Source: Bacteroidales bacterium | Lineage (GTDB): Bacteria > Bacteroidota > Bacteroidia > Bacteroidales > Muribaculaceae | Reading direction: 5' to 3' | DNA: 7,813 nucleotides | Assembly (NCBI GenBank): GCA_900767075.1 | Contig: CAAFXX010000050.1 | Span: 1-7,813, forward strand | Shown: positions 1 through 6,413 of the stretch, piece after piece | How positions within the stretch are numbered: position 1 is the stretch's first letter | Layout of the letters: each line of letters starts with the position of its first letter | Translations under genes and position numbers: made by a program | The notes under the pieces: model-generated | Database searches by the model: none | Seen by the model: the letters and a program-made list of their open reading frames with translations, nothing else | Told to the model about the DNA's origin: nothing

Positions 1-128
1 GCCTTACCCTGCAGTGGAACTTCGGCAAGCTGAACTCATCCACGAAAAAAGCGGCGGTGGAAATTCAGAACGACGATGTAAGCAAAGGTTCCTCCCAGCC
101 GGGCATGAATACGGGCGGAATGCGCTAA
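1..128 (+). CDS. C-terminal end of an outer-membrane beta-barrel protein (partial)
   Basis: The third forward frame is open from the left edge to a TAA at 126-128 and encodes about 41 residues. It starts LTLQWNFGKLNSS, passes through a KKA...NDDV segment and ends in a Gly/Ser/Met-rich tail (GMNTGGMR). From memory of the family, a last beta strand of the form LT..W/Y.FGK, then a Lys-rich stretch, an NDDV motif and a Gly-rich tail, is typical of Bacteroidetes outer-membrane beta-barrel proteins related to TonB-dependent receptors (OMP_b-brl_3 type). The protein would sit in the outer membrane, and its substrate cannot be read from this tail. The start lies outside the window. A different frame open from about 14 to 256 crosses this stop and has no recognisable content. 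The family call is moderately sure; that this is a real gene end is likely. Confidence 0.7.
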   Translation, partial: LTLQWNFGKLNSSTKKAAVEIQNDDVSKGSSQPGMNTGGMR

Positions 129-228
129 ACGAAGGCTTTTCCACGGCATATATTGTATGTTTCATAATCATTTCAACGATATTATATCATAGAAATGGTA
201 AGAAAATCGACTTCTTATCGTATAATTC

Positions 229-265
229 ACAATTATTTGCTAAATTTGTAAATTAGAATAATTGT
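229..265. repeat. A/T-rich imperfect hairpin
   Basis: ACAATTATT at 229-237 is the exact reverse complement of AATAATTGT at 257-265. Inside it, CTAA at 240-243 pairs with TTAG at 253-256 and TT at 245-246 pairs with AA at 250-251, leaving a two-base bulge and one mismatch. No T tract follows, so it is not a standard intrinsic terminator. Its last three bases overlap the left arm of the REP-like element. It could fold at the 3' end of the outer-membrane protein transcript, or it could be a chance product of A/T richness. Confidence 0.4.
241..248 (+). promoter_or_regulatory. Candidate Bacteroidetes -7 box upstream of ftsY
   Basis: TAAATTTG matches the known Bacteroides -7 consensus TAnnTTTG at every fixed position. 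No TTTG -33 box is visible 19-21 bases upstream, so only half of the promoter is supported. If used, transcription would begin near 255 and give ftsY a leader of about 110 bases that contains the whole REP-like element. The box also lies inside the A/T-rich hairpin, so the match may be fortuitous. Confidence 0.3.
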
Positions 266-337
266 AGGGACGTGCCTTCGGCACGTTTACATAGCAATGA
301 AAACTCAGTGTCAACGTGCCGAAGGCACGTCCCTACA
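263..337. repeat. REPIN-like element: two inverted REP-type hairpins
   Basis: The 25 bases at 263-287 (starting TGTAGGGACGTGCC) are the perfect reverse complement of 313-337 (ending GGCACGTCCCTACA), separated by 25 unrelated bases. Each arm is itself a small hairpin. ACGTGCC at 270-276 pairs with GGCACGT at 280-286 over a TTC loop, and ACGTGCC at 314-320 pairs with GGCACGT at 324-330 over a GAA loop. Two short imperfect palindromes in opposite orientation is the architecture of a REP doublet or REPIN, which RAYT (IS200-like) transposases spread in other bacteria. No transposase is present and no target-site duplication is visible at the edges. The structure is certain; the REPIN assignment is inferred from architecture, because copy number cannot be seen here. 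Confidence 0.7.
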
Positions 338-364
338 GACCGCCAATCAGAAATCTCAACATAT

Positions 365-1342
365 ATGTTCGGTAAATTTTTTTCAAGAAAAAACAAAGAG
401 CAGGACAAGGAGACCCTCGACAAAGGACTTCAAAAAACGAAAGAAGGCGTCTGGGGCAAGATCACCAGAGCCATCGCCGGCAAGAGCCAGATAGATGACG
501 ACACCCTCGACGAACTCGAAGCCGCATTCATCACGAGCGATGTCGGCGTCGACACCACCCTTCGAATCATCGAGAGAATCCAGGAGCGCGTGGCGCGCGA
601 CAAATACGTGAACACATCCGAGCTCAAACGTCTTATCTGCGAAGAAATCACCGATATGCTTGAGACCAATGCCGATGCCGACGGAGACCTCATAGAGGAT
701 TTCACCGTCAAAAATACAGGCGAGCCTTACGTGATAATGGTTGTCGGCGTCAACGGCGTGGGCAAGACAACTACTATCGGCAAGCTCGCCTACCGGTATA
801 AGGAAGCCGGCAACAAGGTCGTGCTCGGAGCCGCCGATACATTCCGCGCCGCCGCCATCGAGCAGCTCGACATCTGGGGCGAGCGTATAGGAGTACCTGT
901 AATAAAGCAGAAAATGAACAGCGATCCCGCCTCCGTGGCATTCGACACCGTGCAGCACGCCAAGGCTGTCGGTGCCGACGTGGTGATTATCGACACCGCA
1001 GGGCGCCTACACAACAAGGTAGGTCTCATGAACGAGCTTACAAAAATCAAGAAGGTGATGCAGAAGGTTGTTCCCGATGCCCCGCAGGAGATACTTCTTG
1101 TGCTTGACGGCTCCACCGGACAGAACGCCTTTGAGCAGGCAAAGCAGTTCGTCGCCGCCACCGACGTCAACGCTCTCGCCGTGACGAAACTCGACGGCAC
1201 CTCAAAAGGGGGCGTCGTGATTGGCATCAGCGACCAGTTCAAAATTCCGGTGAAGTATATCGGTCTCGGCGAGTCGAAGGAGGATCTCCAGATTTTCCAC
1301 CCCACGGAGTTCGTGAACTCACTTTTCGGGAACGCCATCTAA
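365..1342 (+). CDS. ftsY: Signal recognition particle receptor FtsY
   Basis: FtsY is the SRP receptor GTPase. It docks SRP-ribosome-nascent chain complexes at the inner membrane and forms a paired GTPase with Ffh. The 325-residue product has a short charged N-terminus (MFGKFFSRKNKEQ) without the long acidic A domain of E. coli. A helical N domain covers roughly 20-100 and the NG GTPase follows: P-loop GVNGVGKT at 128-135, DTFRAAA at 158-164, DTAGR at 210-214, TKLD at 274-277 and the closing GLGE at 300-303. I chose the ATG at 365 because it begins the conserved MFGKFF-like amphipathic lead. The frame is open back to a GTG at 272, but those 31 extra residues are translated from the REP-like repeat and look like nothing. 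rimO starts 33 bases downstream. Confidence 0.97.
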   Translation: MFGKFFSRKNKEQDKETLDKGLQKTKEGVWGKITRAIAGKSQIDDDTLDELEAAFITSDVGVDTTLRIIERIQERVARDKYVNTSELKRLICEEITDMLETNADADGDLIEDFTVKNTGEPYVIMVVGVNGVGKTTTIGKLAYRYKEAGNKVVLGAADTFRAAAIEQLDIWGERIGVPVIKQKMNSDPASVAFDTVQHAKAVGADVVIIDTAGRLHNKVGLMNELTKIKKVMQKVVPDAPQEILLVLDGSTGQNAFEQAKQFVAATDVNALAVTKLDGTSKGGVVIGISDQFKIPVKYIGLGESKEDLQIFHPTEFVNSLFGNAI

Positions 1343-1375
1343 CATTTCCAAACGCTGTAACGACACGCTTTCTTT

Positions 1376-2686
1376 ATGGCATTCAAAAAGAATACAATCG
1401 ACATCATATCAATGGGCTGCTCGAAGAATCTAATCGATTCCGAGCGGCTGCTCCGAAGGCTTTCGGCACGCGGCTACGAAGTGCGCCACGACCCCGAAAA
1501 GCCTCACGGAGAATATGTGGTCGTGAACACCTGCGGCTTTATCAACGACGCCAAGGAGGAATCTATAAATATGATCCTCGAGCTCGGCGAACTGAAACGC
1601 CGCAACGGAATAGGACATCTCGTGGTAATGGGATGCCTCTCGCAGCGATATATGGACGAGCTTAAGGAATCCATGCCGGAAGTCGATATCTGGTATGGCA
1701 AGTTCGACTGGGCTTCGTTCGTCGACGAGCTGCCCGACCGCAGCGGAGAAGCGGCGCCGCGTCCCTGGGAGCGCAAGCTCACCACTCCTCCCCATTCGGC
1801 ATATCTCAAGATTTCCGAAGGCTGCAACCGTTTCTGTGCGTTCTGCGCCATTCCACTGATAACAGGACGCCACACATCGAGACCGATCGACGAGATTCTT
1901 GATGAAACTCGCAAGCTTGTAGCCGACGGCGTGAAGGAATTCAACGTCATAGCCCAGGATCTGTCGTCGTACGGTCTTGACCTCTACGGCGAGCACCGTC
2001 TCGCGGAGCTTATCGACCGCATGGCTGACATCGCCGGTGTCGAATGGATACGCCTGCATTATGCATATCCTGCGGATTTCCCGATGGAGATCCTCGATGT
2101 GATGGCGCGACGCGACAACGTATGCAAATATATGGACATCGCGCTCCAGCATATCTCCGATCCTGTCCTCGCCAACATGCGCCGCCACATCAGCGCACAG
2201 GAGACACGCGACCTGCTCGACGAGATGCGCCGCCGCGTGCCGGACATCAAGATCCGAACCACCCTTATGGTGGGATTCCCCGGCGAGACGGACGAGGCAT
2301 TCGAGGAACTTCTCGATTTCTTACGCGCGCAGCGATTCGACCGCATGGGTGCCTTCGCATATTGCGAGGAGGAAGATACTTTCGCAGCCAAGAATCTCTA
2401 CGACAACATCCCCGACGAGGTGAAGCAGTCACGTCTCGATAAGCTTATGGCTACGCAGGAGGAAGTCAGCGCGGCACTCGCCCAGAAGATGGTCGGCAAA
2501 CGTGTCCGTCTCCTTGTCGACGAACGGGAGGGAGACACACTCCTGTGCCGTTCGCAATGGGACAGCCCGGAAGTGGACTGCACCTTCTACGTCAAGGACA
2601 GCGACGCCAAGCCCGGCGATTTCATCGAGGCTGAGGTTACCGACGCCGACCTTTTCGATTTCACCGCCAAGGAGATCAAAAGATGA
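1376..2686 (+). CDS. rimO: Ribosomal protein S12 methylthiotransferase RimO
   Basis: RimO is a radical-SAM enzyme with two [4Fe-4S] clusters. It adds a methylthio group to a conserved aspartate of ribosomal protein S12 (Asp89 in E. coli). The 436 residues cover the full family architecture. The N-terminal UPF0004 domain has cluster cysteines C15 (MGCSKNLIDSE), C53 (NTCGFI) and C87 (GCLSQRY). The radical-SAM motif is C150-x3-C154-x2-C157 (EGCNRFCAFC), and a C-terminal TRAM domain spans about 370-436. MGCSKNLIDSE and the SPEVD segment near 397-401 favour RimO over its tRNA-modifying relatives MiaB and MtaB. The ATG at 1376 lies 33 bases after ftsY and starts right before the conserved beta strand, so little could be added upstream. 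From memory, ftsY followed by rimO is a common order in Bacteroidales. Confidence 0.96.
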   Translation: MAFKKNTIDIISMGCSKNLIDSERLLRRLSARGYEVRHDPEKPHGEYVVVNTCGFINDAKEESINMILELGELKRRNGIGHLVVMGCLSQRYMDELKESMPEVDIWYGKFDWASFVDELPDRSGEAAPRPWERKLTTPPHSAYLKISEGCNRFCAFCAIPLITGRHTSRPIDEILDETRKLVADGVKEFNVIAQDLSSYGLDLYGEHRLAELIDRMADIAGVEWIRLHYAYPADFPMEILDVMARRDNVCKYMDIALQHISDPVLANMRRHISAQETRDLLDEMRRRVPDIKIRTTLMVGFPGETDEAFEELLDFLRAQRFDRMGAFAYCEEEDTFAAKNLYDNIPDEVKQSRLDKLMATQEEVSAALAQKMVGKRVRLLVDEREGDTLLCRSQWDSPEVDCTFYVKDSDAKPGDFIEAEVTDADLFDFTAKEIKR

Positions 2687-2720
2687 TTTAAACTTTTCAG
2701 AATCTGACTAAACGATTAAG

Positions 2721-3722
2721 ATGGATTCACTGTTCGCATACCGCCGTGCCGGAGACACCGCAATTCACAGCCACTCCGGCGACTGCCTCGAGGGACTCCT
2801 CGAGGGAGGTTTCGCTCTCGGCACTTTCGACGGAAGGATGTACACCATCCGCCCAGAAGAGAAGCTTCCTTTCGACAGACTGAACGAGACCCTCGAATTT
2901 CTCGCCGGTAAGGAAACAGGCATGTATTACATGCCTTACCGCTCCACAACCCGGGAAACCTATGACGACGGGCTGGACAGAATCATCGGTACACTTGCAG
3001 ACAATGAAAAGACCGTCTACTCCCGAGTAATCACCCGGCGGGGAAATCTCGACGCAGAAGCTTCATTCAAGTCGTTATGCGAGGCTTATCCCGACGCTTT
3101 CGTTTTCTGCGTCAGCACCCCCGACACTGGAACATGGCTCGGAGCCACGCCCGAGATCCTGCTGCAGGGCGACGGGACCGACTCGTTCCGGACCATGGCT
3201 CTTGCAGGAACACGTAAACGCGGCACCACGGAACCATGGGACGAGAAAAATATCGTGGAACAGAGGATTGTGGCGGACTATATCGCCGATATCCTCGACA
3301 GCCATTGCCTCGAATATGAGGCTTCCGAAACCATCGTCCGTCCCGCAGGACCGATAGAGCATCTGTGCCGCGATTTCCTGATTTCAGGACTTCATCCCGC
3401 CGACCGCGAGAGCTTCCGGGAATTCATTTCCGACCTCTATCCCACTCCCGCGCTCTGCGGATTCCCGAAGGAGAATGCCATGCGCATGATTCTCGATACC
3501 GAGCGGCATGTGCGCGGACTTTACGGAGGGTTCTGCGGTCCGCTCGACGGCTACCGTTCTGACCTTAACGTCGTGCTCCGCTCCGTGAGGTTCCGTCCCG
3601 ACCGGCTGGCGATGTTCACGGGGGGAGGGATCACCGAAGCGTCGGAACCGGATGAAGAATGGCTCGAAACCGAGTGTAAGGCGGCTTCCATACTTTCTAA
3701 ACTTACCTTTTCCAAACAATAA
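2721..3722 (+). CDS. menF: Isochorismate synthase, MenF type (chorismate-binding enzyme)
   Basis: The enzyme should isomerise chorismate to isochorismate in the cytoplasm, the entry to menaquinone synthesis. The C-terminal chorismate-binding fold is clear: K97 in EKTVYSR fits the general-base lysine and E145 in GATPEILL the general acid. LAGTRKRG is at 161-168, E180 in NIVEQR and E316 in EWLETECK align with the Mg-binding glutamates of EntC/MenF, and PTPALCGFPKE (241-251) and FTGGGIT (299-305) complete the set. At 333 residues it is shorter than E. coli MenF (431) or EntC (391); the reduction lies in the N-terminal half, while the catalytic residues are kept. The ATG at 2721 is 34 bases after rimO. 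No menD, menB, menE or menC follows within the window. A siderophore role (EntC) cannot be excluded by sequence alone, but no siderophore gene is near; menaquinone is the default in this phylum. Confidence 0.85.
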   Translation: MDSLFAYRRAGDTAIHSHSGDCLEGLLEGGFALGTFDGRMYTIRPEEKLPFDRLNETLEFLAGKETGMYYMPYRSTTRETYDDGLDRIIGTLADNEKTVYSRVITRRGNLDAEASFKSLCEAYPDAFVFCVSTPDTGTWLGATPEILLQGDGTDSFRTMALAGTRKRGTTEPWDEKNIVEQRIVADYIADILDSHCLEYEASETIVRPAGPIEHLCRDFLISGLHPADRESFREFISDLYPTPALCGFPKENAMRMILDTERHVRGLYGGFCGPLDGYRSDLNVVLRSVRFRPDRLAMFTGGGITEASEPDEEWLETECKAASILSKLTFSKQ

Positions 3723-3761
3723 AGAGAATTAATATTTTTTCAAACCATAAATCTTAACAAC

Positions 3762-5834
3762 ATGAGAATCAAAGCATCTTTAGCATGCATCGCTATCGCC
3801 TCGGCATCTCTGGCATTCGCGCAGGGTCAACCCGTGGCTACGGCTATGAACACTCCCGAGCATCTCAAAAGCCTTGACAAGGCAGGTCTTGACAACACCA
3901 TTTCCCCAAAGACGGATTTTTATGGGCATGTCAACACTACATGGATGAAGGATCATCCCCTTACCGACGAGTATTCTCGATACGGTCAGTTCAACATCCT
4001 CAACGATTCAAGCAATAACCGCGTGCAGCGCATCGTGAAAGGTCTGGCAGCAAAGAATCCTCAGAAGGGCACCAACGCCTACAAGATCGCCACTATCTAT
4101 GAGGCTGCCATGGATTCAGTTCGCCGCAACCAGCTCGGTGCCAAGCCGATCCAGGCGGATCTGTCAAAAATTGAGAACACTCCGGCAGAAGGAATGGAGG
4201 ATCTTTTCATCTGGTTCCACAAAAACTATGGTTCGCCGCTTATCAGCATCGGCTTTCAAGAGGATCTTGCAAATAGCCAGCAGTATGCCATGTATGTCGG
4301 AGCCCCCGGCCTCGGTCTGGGCGACCGCGACTATTACCTGCTCAATGACAAACACAACAAAGAGATACGCGAGGCTTACCAGAAGCTTATCGTAAAACAG
4401 ATGCAGCTTGCCGGCTATTCAAAGAAAGATGCCACCCGCATTATGAAGAATGTGATGAAGATTGAAAAACTCATTGCAGATTCGACATGGACACGCGAAC
4501 AAAGCCGAAATATCCCTGCGATGTACAATCCCAGGACTTTCGAGCAGGTGAAAAAAGCTTATCCGGCTTTCCCCTGGAACCGTTTCTTCAAGGAAACCAT
4601 GGGCTTCGATGCTCCTGAAAACCTTATCGTGACAGAACTCAACACCGTTGCCCAGGCAAACAAGCTGATGTCGACTCTTACCGACCGTGAGAAAAAGGAT
4701 TATTACCTCTGGGACTATGTAAGCAGCGCGGCTCCATATCTTAGCGACGATTTCTCTGATGCCTCTTTCGAATTCAACAAGGTTATGAGCGGAGTCAAAC
4801 AGCAACGTCCGCGCTGGAAGAAAGCTCTCGGAGTAACAGAAGGAATCATGGGTGAAGGCATCGGTGAACTCTATGTTGCCGAGTATTTCCCCGAAAGCTC
4901 AAAAATATATATGGAAGGCCTGGTGGAGAACCTTCGCAACGCCCTCGGCAAGCACATCATGCATCTTCCCTGGATGAGCGACGACACCAAGGTCCAGGCC
5001 ATGAAGAAGCTCAACGCCATTACGGTGAAAATCGGTTATCCTGATAAGTGGAAGGATTACAGCAAGCTTAACGTAGACCCGGCCCTCTCGTATTGGGAGA
5101 ACGTCCACAACGCCAACATGTGGGCACAGGACCGTTACCTCGAGAAATGGGGCAAGCCCGTCGACCGCACAGAATGGGGGATGACTCCTCAGACCATCAA
5201 CGCTTATTACAATCCCCTCAACAACGAGATTGTATTCCCCGCCGGTATCCTTCAGGCACCTTTCTATGATCCCGCATCGAGCGACGCCGAGAATTACGGC
5301 GGCATCGGCGTGGTGATCGGACATGAGCTCACACACGGTTTCGACGACCAGGGCCGCAACTTCGACGCAAAGGGCAACATGGTGAACTGGTGGCAGCCTG
5401 AGGACCAGGCAGCCTTCGAGAAACTCACACAGGGTCTTGTAGAGCAGTTCAACGAGATTGAGGTTCTTCCAGGCCTCCATGCCAACGGTCAGTACACCCT
5501 CGGCGAGAACATCGCTGACCAGGGCGGTCTCCGCATCGCCATGACAGCCTTCCTCGACTCTCAGAAGAAGAAGGGTGTAGACGTTACGTCCGAGGAAGCC
5601 CTTATCGACGGAATCGACCCGATGAAGGTGTTCTACATGAACTTCGCCAACCTTTGGGCAAACAATATACGCGACGCCGAGATCCGCTCGCTCACAGTGG
5701 GCGACGTTCACTCACTCGGCAAGAACCGCGTCAACGTATCTGTCCGCAACATCGAGCCTTTCTTCAAGGCATTCGGCATCAAGGAAGGCGACAAGATGTT
5801 CCGCCCCGAGGCTGAGCGCGTGATCATCTGGTAA
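3762..5834 (+). CDS. pepO: Secreted M13-family zinc metallopeptidase (PepO/neprilysin-like)
   Basis: This is a zinc endopeptidase of the neprilysin/endothelin-converting-enzyme family (MEROPS M13), which usually cleaves peptides of limited size. Residues 1-20 form a signal peptide (charged MRIK, hydrophobic core, likely cut after AFA), so it is exported; C9 lies too close to the N-terminus for a convincing lipobox. The substrate-binding NAYYNP is at 480-485, the zinc motif HELTH at 521-525 with catalytic E522, and the third zinc ligand E582 is in ENIAD (582-586). The region HSLGKNRVNVSVRN near the C-terminus matches the substrate-binding His/Arg segment, and the protein ends in a Trp as M13 enzymes do. 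At 690 residues it is full length and, as I recall, the same length as P. gingivalis PepO. It starts 39 bases after menF and is followed by a strong terminator, so it is the last gene of the run. Confidence 0.95.
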   Translation: MRIKASLACIAIASASLAFAQGQPVATAMNTPEHLKSLDKAGLDNTISPKTDFYGHVNTTWMKDHPLTDEYSRYGQFNILNDSSNNRVQRIVKGLAAKNPQKGTNAYKIATIYEAAMDSVRRNQLGAKPIQADLSKIENTPAEGMEDLFIWFHKNYGSPLISIGFQEDLANSQQYAMYVGAPGLGLGDRDYYLLNDKHNKEIREAYQKLIVKQMQLAGYSKKDATRIMKNVMKIEKLIADSTWTREQSRNIPAMYNPRTFEQVKKAYPAFPWNRFFKETMGFDAPENLIVTELNTVAQANKLMSTLTDREKKDYYLWDYVSSAAPYLSDDFSDASFEFNKVMSGVKQQRPRWKKALGVTEGIMGEGIGELYVAEYFPESSKIYMEGLVENLRNALGKHIMHLPWMSDDTKVQAMKKLNAITVKIGYPDKWKDYSKLNVDPALSYWENVHNANMWAQDRYLEKWGKPVDRTEWGMTPQTINAYYNPLNNEIVFPAGILQAPFYDPASSDAENYGGIGVVIGHELTHGFDDQGRNFDAKGNMVNWWQPEDQAAFEKLTQGLVEQFNEIEVLPGLHANGQYTLGENIADQGGLRIAMTAFLDSQKKKGVDVTSEEALIDGIDPMKVFYMNFANLWANNIRDAEIRSLTVGDVHSLGKNRVNVSVRNIEPFFKAFGIKEGDKMFRPEAERVIIW

Positions 5835-5871
5835 TCCGGTTATAACCCAATCAATATACATTCATATTATG

Positions 5872-5910
5872 AAAATGAGCATGACGCGACGTCATGCTCA
5901 TTTTTTATTT
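5872..5910 (+). terminator. Intrinsic terminator after pepO, possibly bidirectional
   Basis: AAAATGAGCATGACG at 5872-5886 pairs perfectly with 5890-5904 over a CGA loop, giving a 15-bp stem whose downstream side runs into TTTTTTATTT (5901-5910). It lies 37 bases after the pepO stop. On the - strand the same stem is followed by four T residues and lies just beyond the stop of the convergent gene at 5929, so it could serve both genes. Confidence 0.92.
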
Positions 5911-5928
5911 CCTTAAGAAACCGTTCTC

Positions 5929-6273
5929 TTAAAAGTAGACAGACACTGTCGAGTCGATTGCTTTCTCGTTGATACCGACTGAACCGGGTTCCTCCTTTAC
6001 AAAACTCCATGCCGGATAGAAATCGGGATTGCGTGTAGCCTGATAGTCGCCGGCATCGGCTGACGCCATGCCGAGTGCGCCGGAGGCATTGTCGAGTTCT
6101 TCGACTGAATCGGCTATCGATTCGTGGAACTCGTCGGCGGTCATTATCGAGAGCCTGCCGTCGGCGGGTATGACGCAGATTTGCGGGTCGTCGCCGTAGC
6201 GGTCAGAGTTGGCGATAAAGCCCTTTACGAGTTCTACAAGGTTCTTTCTGAATGTGTCTTTCGTAATATCCAT
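5929..6273 (-). CDS. Small acidic hypothetical protein
   Basis: I do not recognise this 114-residue protein. It begins MDITKDTFRKNLVELVKGF, an amphipathic helix-like lead, continues with NSDRYGDDPQICVIPADG, an acidic helical part (about 46-62) and an Ala/Gly-rich linker, and ends in a segment with PDFYPAWSFVKEEPG and a terminal VSVYF. It has roughly 21 Asp/Glu against 9 Lys/Arg, one cysteine, no signal peptide and no membrane segment, so it is probably a soluble cytoplasmic protein. The ATG at 6273 is preceded on its strand by A/T-rich sequence, as for the neighbouring genes. It is convergent with pepO, sharing the terminator region, and divergent from dnaK, 335 bases away. The coding call rests on an uninterrupted frame filling the gap, a protein-like composition and no better overlapping alternative. 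Function is unknown. Confidence 0.8.
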   Translation of the reverse strand: MDITKDTFRKNLVELVKGFIANSDRYGDDPQICVIPADGRLSIMTADEFHESIADSVEELDNASGALGMASADAGDYQATRNPDFYPAWSFVKEEPGSVGINEKAIDSTVSVYF

Positions 6274-6312
6274 ATATAGATGTGTTTTAAACTCATTAAG
6301 ATTATAGCGGGC

Positions 6313-6337
6313 GAGGCTGAAAGCAGCCTCCGTTTTT
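6313..6337 (+). terminator. Terminator-like hairpin with no gene ending at it
   Basis: GAGGCTG at 6313-6319 pairs with CAGCCTC at 6324-6330 over an AAAG loop, followed by CG and five T residues (6333-6337). On the + strand this has the form of an intrinsic terminator, yet no + strand gene ends nearby; the last one stopped at 5834 and already has its own terminator. On the - strand the stem would lie about 40 bases before the start of the acidic protein gene, possibly in its leader. Its real role is unknown. Confidence 0.45.
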
Positions 6338-6368
6338 CATCATAAGAACAAGCCCGGATGCCGCTTGG

Positions 6369-6398
6369 TTTGACAAAATAAAACGATTGCCATTTTTG
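6369..6398 (+). promoter_or_regulatory. Weak Bacteroidetes-type promoter candidate for dnaK
   Basis: TTTG at 6369-6372 fits the -33 box, and CATTTTTG at 6391-6398 fits the -7 consensus TAnnTTTG with one mismatch; the spacer is 18 bases against the usual 19 or so. It would give dnaK a leader of about 200 bases. Read on the - strand, TTATTTTG (6381 to 6374) is also one mismatch from the -7 box but has no -33 partner. Both calls are tentative. Confidence 0.25.
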
Positions 6399-6413
6399 TC
6401 ACAGAAATCCCAC

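Noticed and set aside
14..256. 80-codon + strand frame at the left end
   Set aside because: It crosses the end of the outer-membrane protein gene in another frame and runs through A/T-rich non-coding DNA. Its product has no family-like feature, while the frame ending at 128 does.
263..337. CRISPR repeat or transposon ends
   Set aside because: There are only two copies, in inverted orientation, with one spacer and no cas or transposase gene, and no target-site duplication; a REP doublet fits better.
383..1338. Two long - strand frames (383-958 and 790-1338) inside ftsY
   Set aside because: Both are antisense to the conserved FtsY domains and have no recognisable motifs.
1430..2188. 252-codon - strand frame inside rimO
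   Set aside because: It is antisense to the conserved UPF0004 and radical-SAM domains; it is a shadow of codon bias in a G+C-rich gene.
3762..3821. Lipoprotein signal (SLAC) in the peptidase N-terminus
   Set aside because: The cysteine is residue 9, leaving too short a hydrophobic stretch before it; an AFA-type signal peptidase I site after residue 20 is more convincing.
4899..5711. 270-codon - strand frame inside pepO
   Set aside because: It lies wholly antisense to a clearly conserved M13 catalytic domain, and its product is not protein-like beyond mirrored codon bias.
5870..5917. Tiny + strand frame (MKMSMTRR...) over the terminator
   Set aside because: Its codons are simply the palindromic terminator stem; there is no sign that it is a gene.
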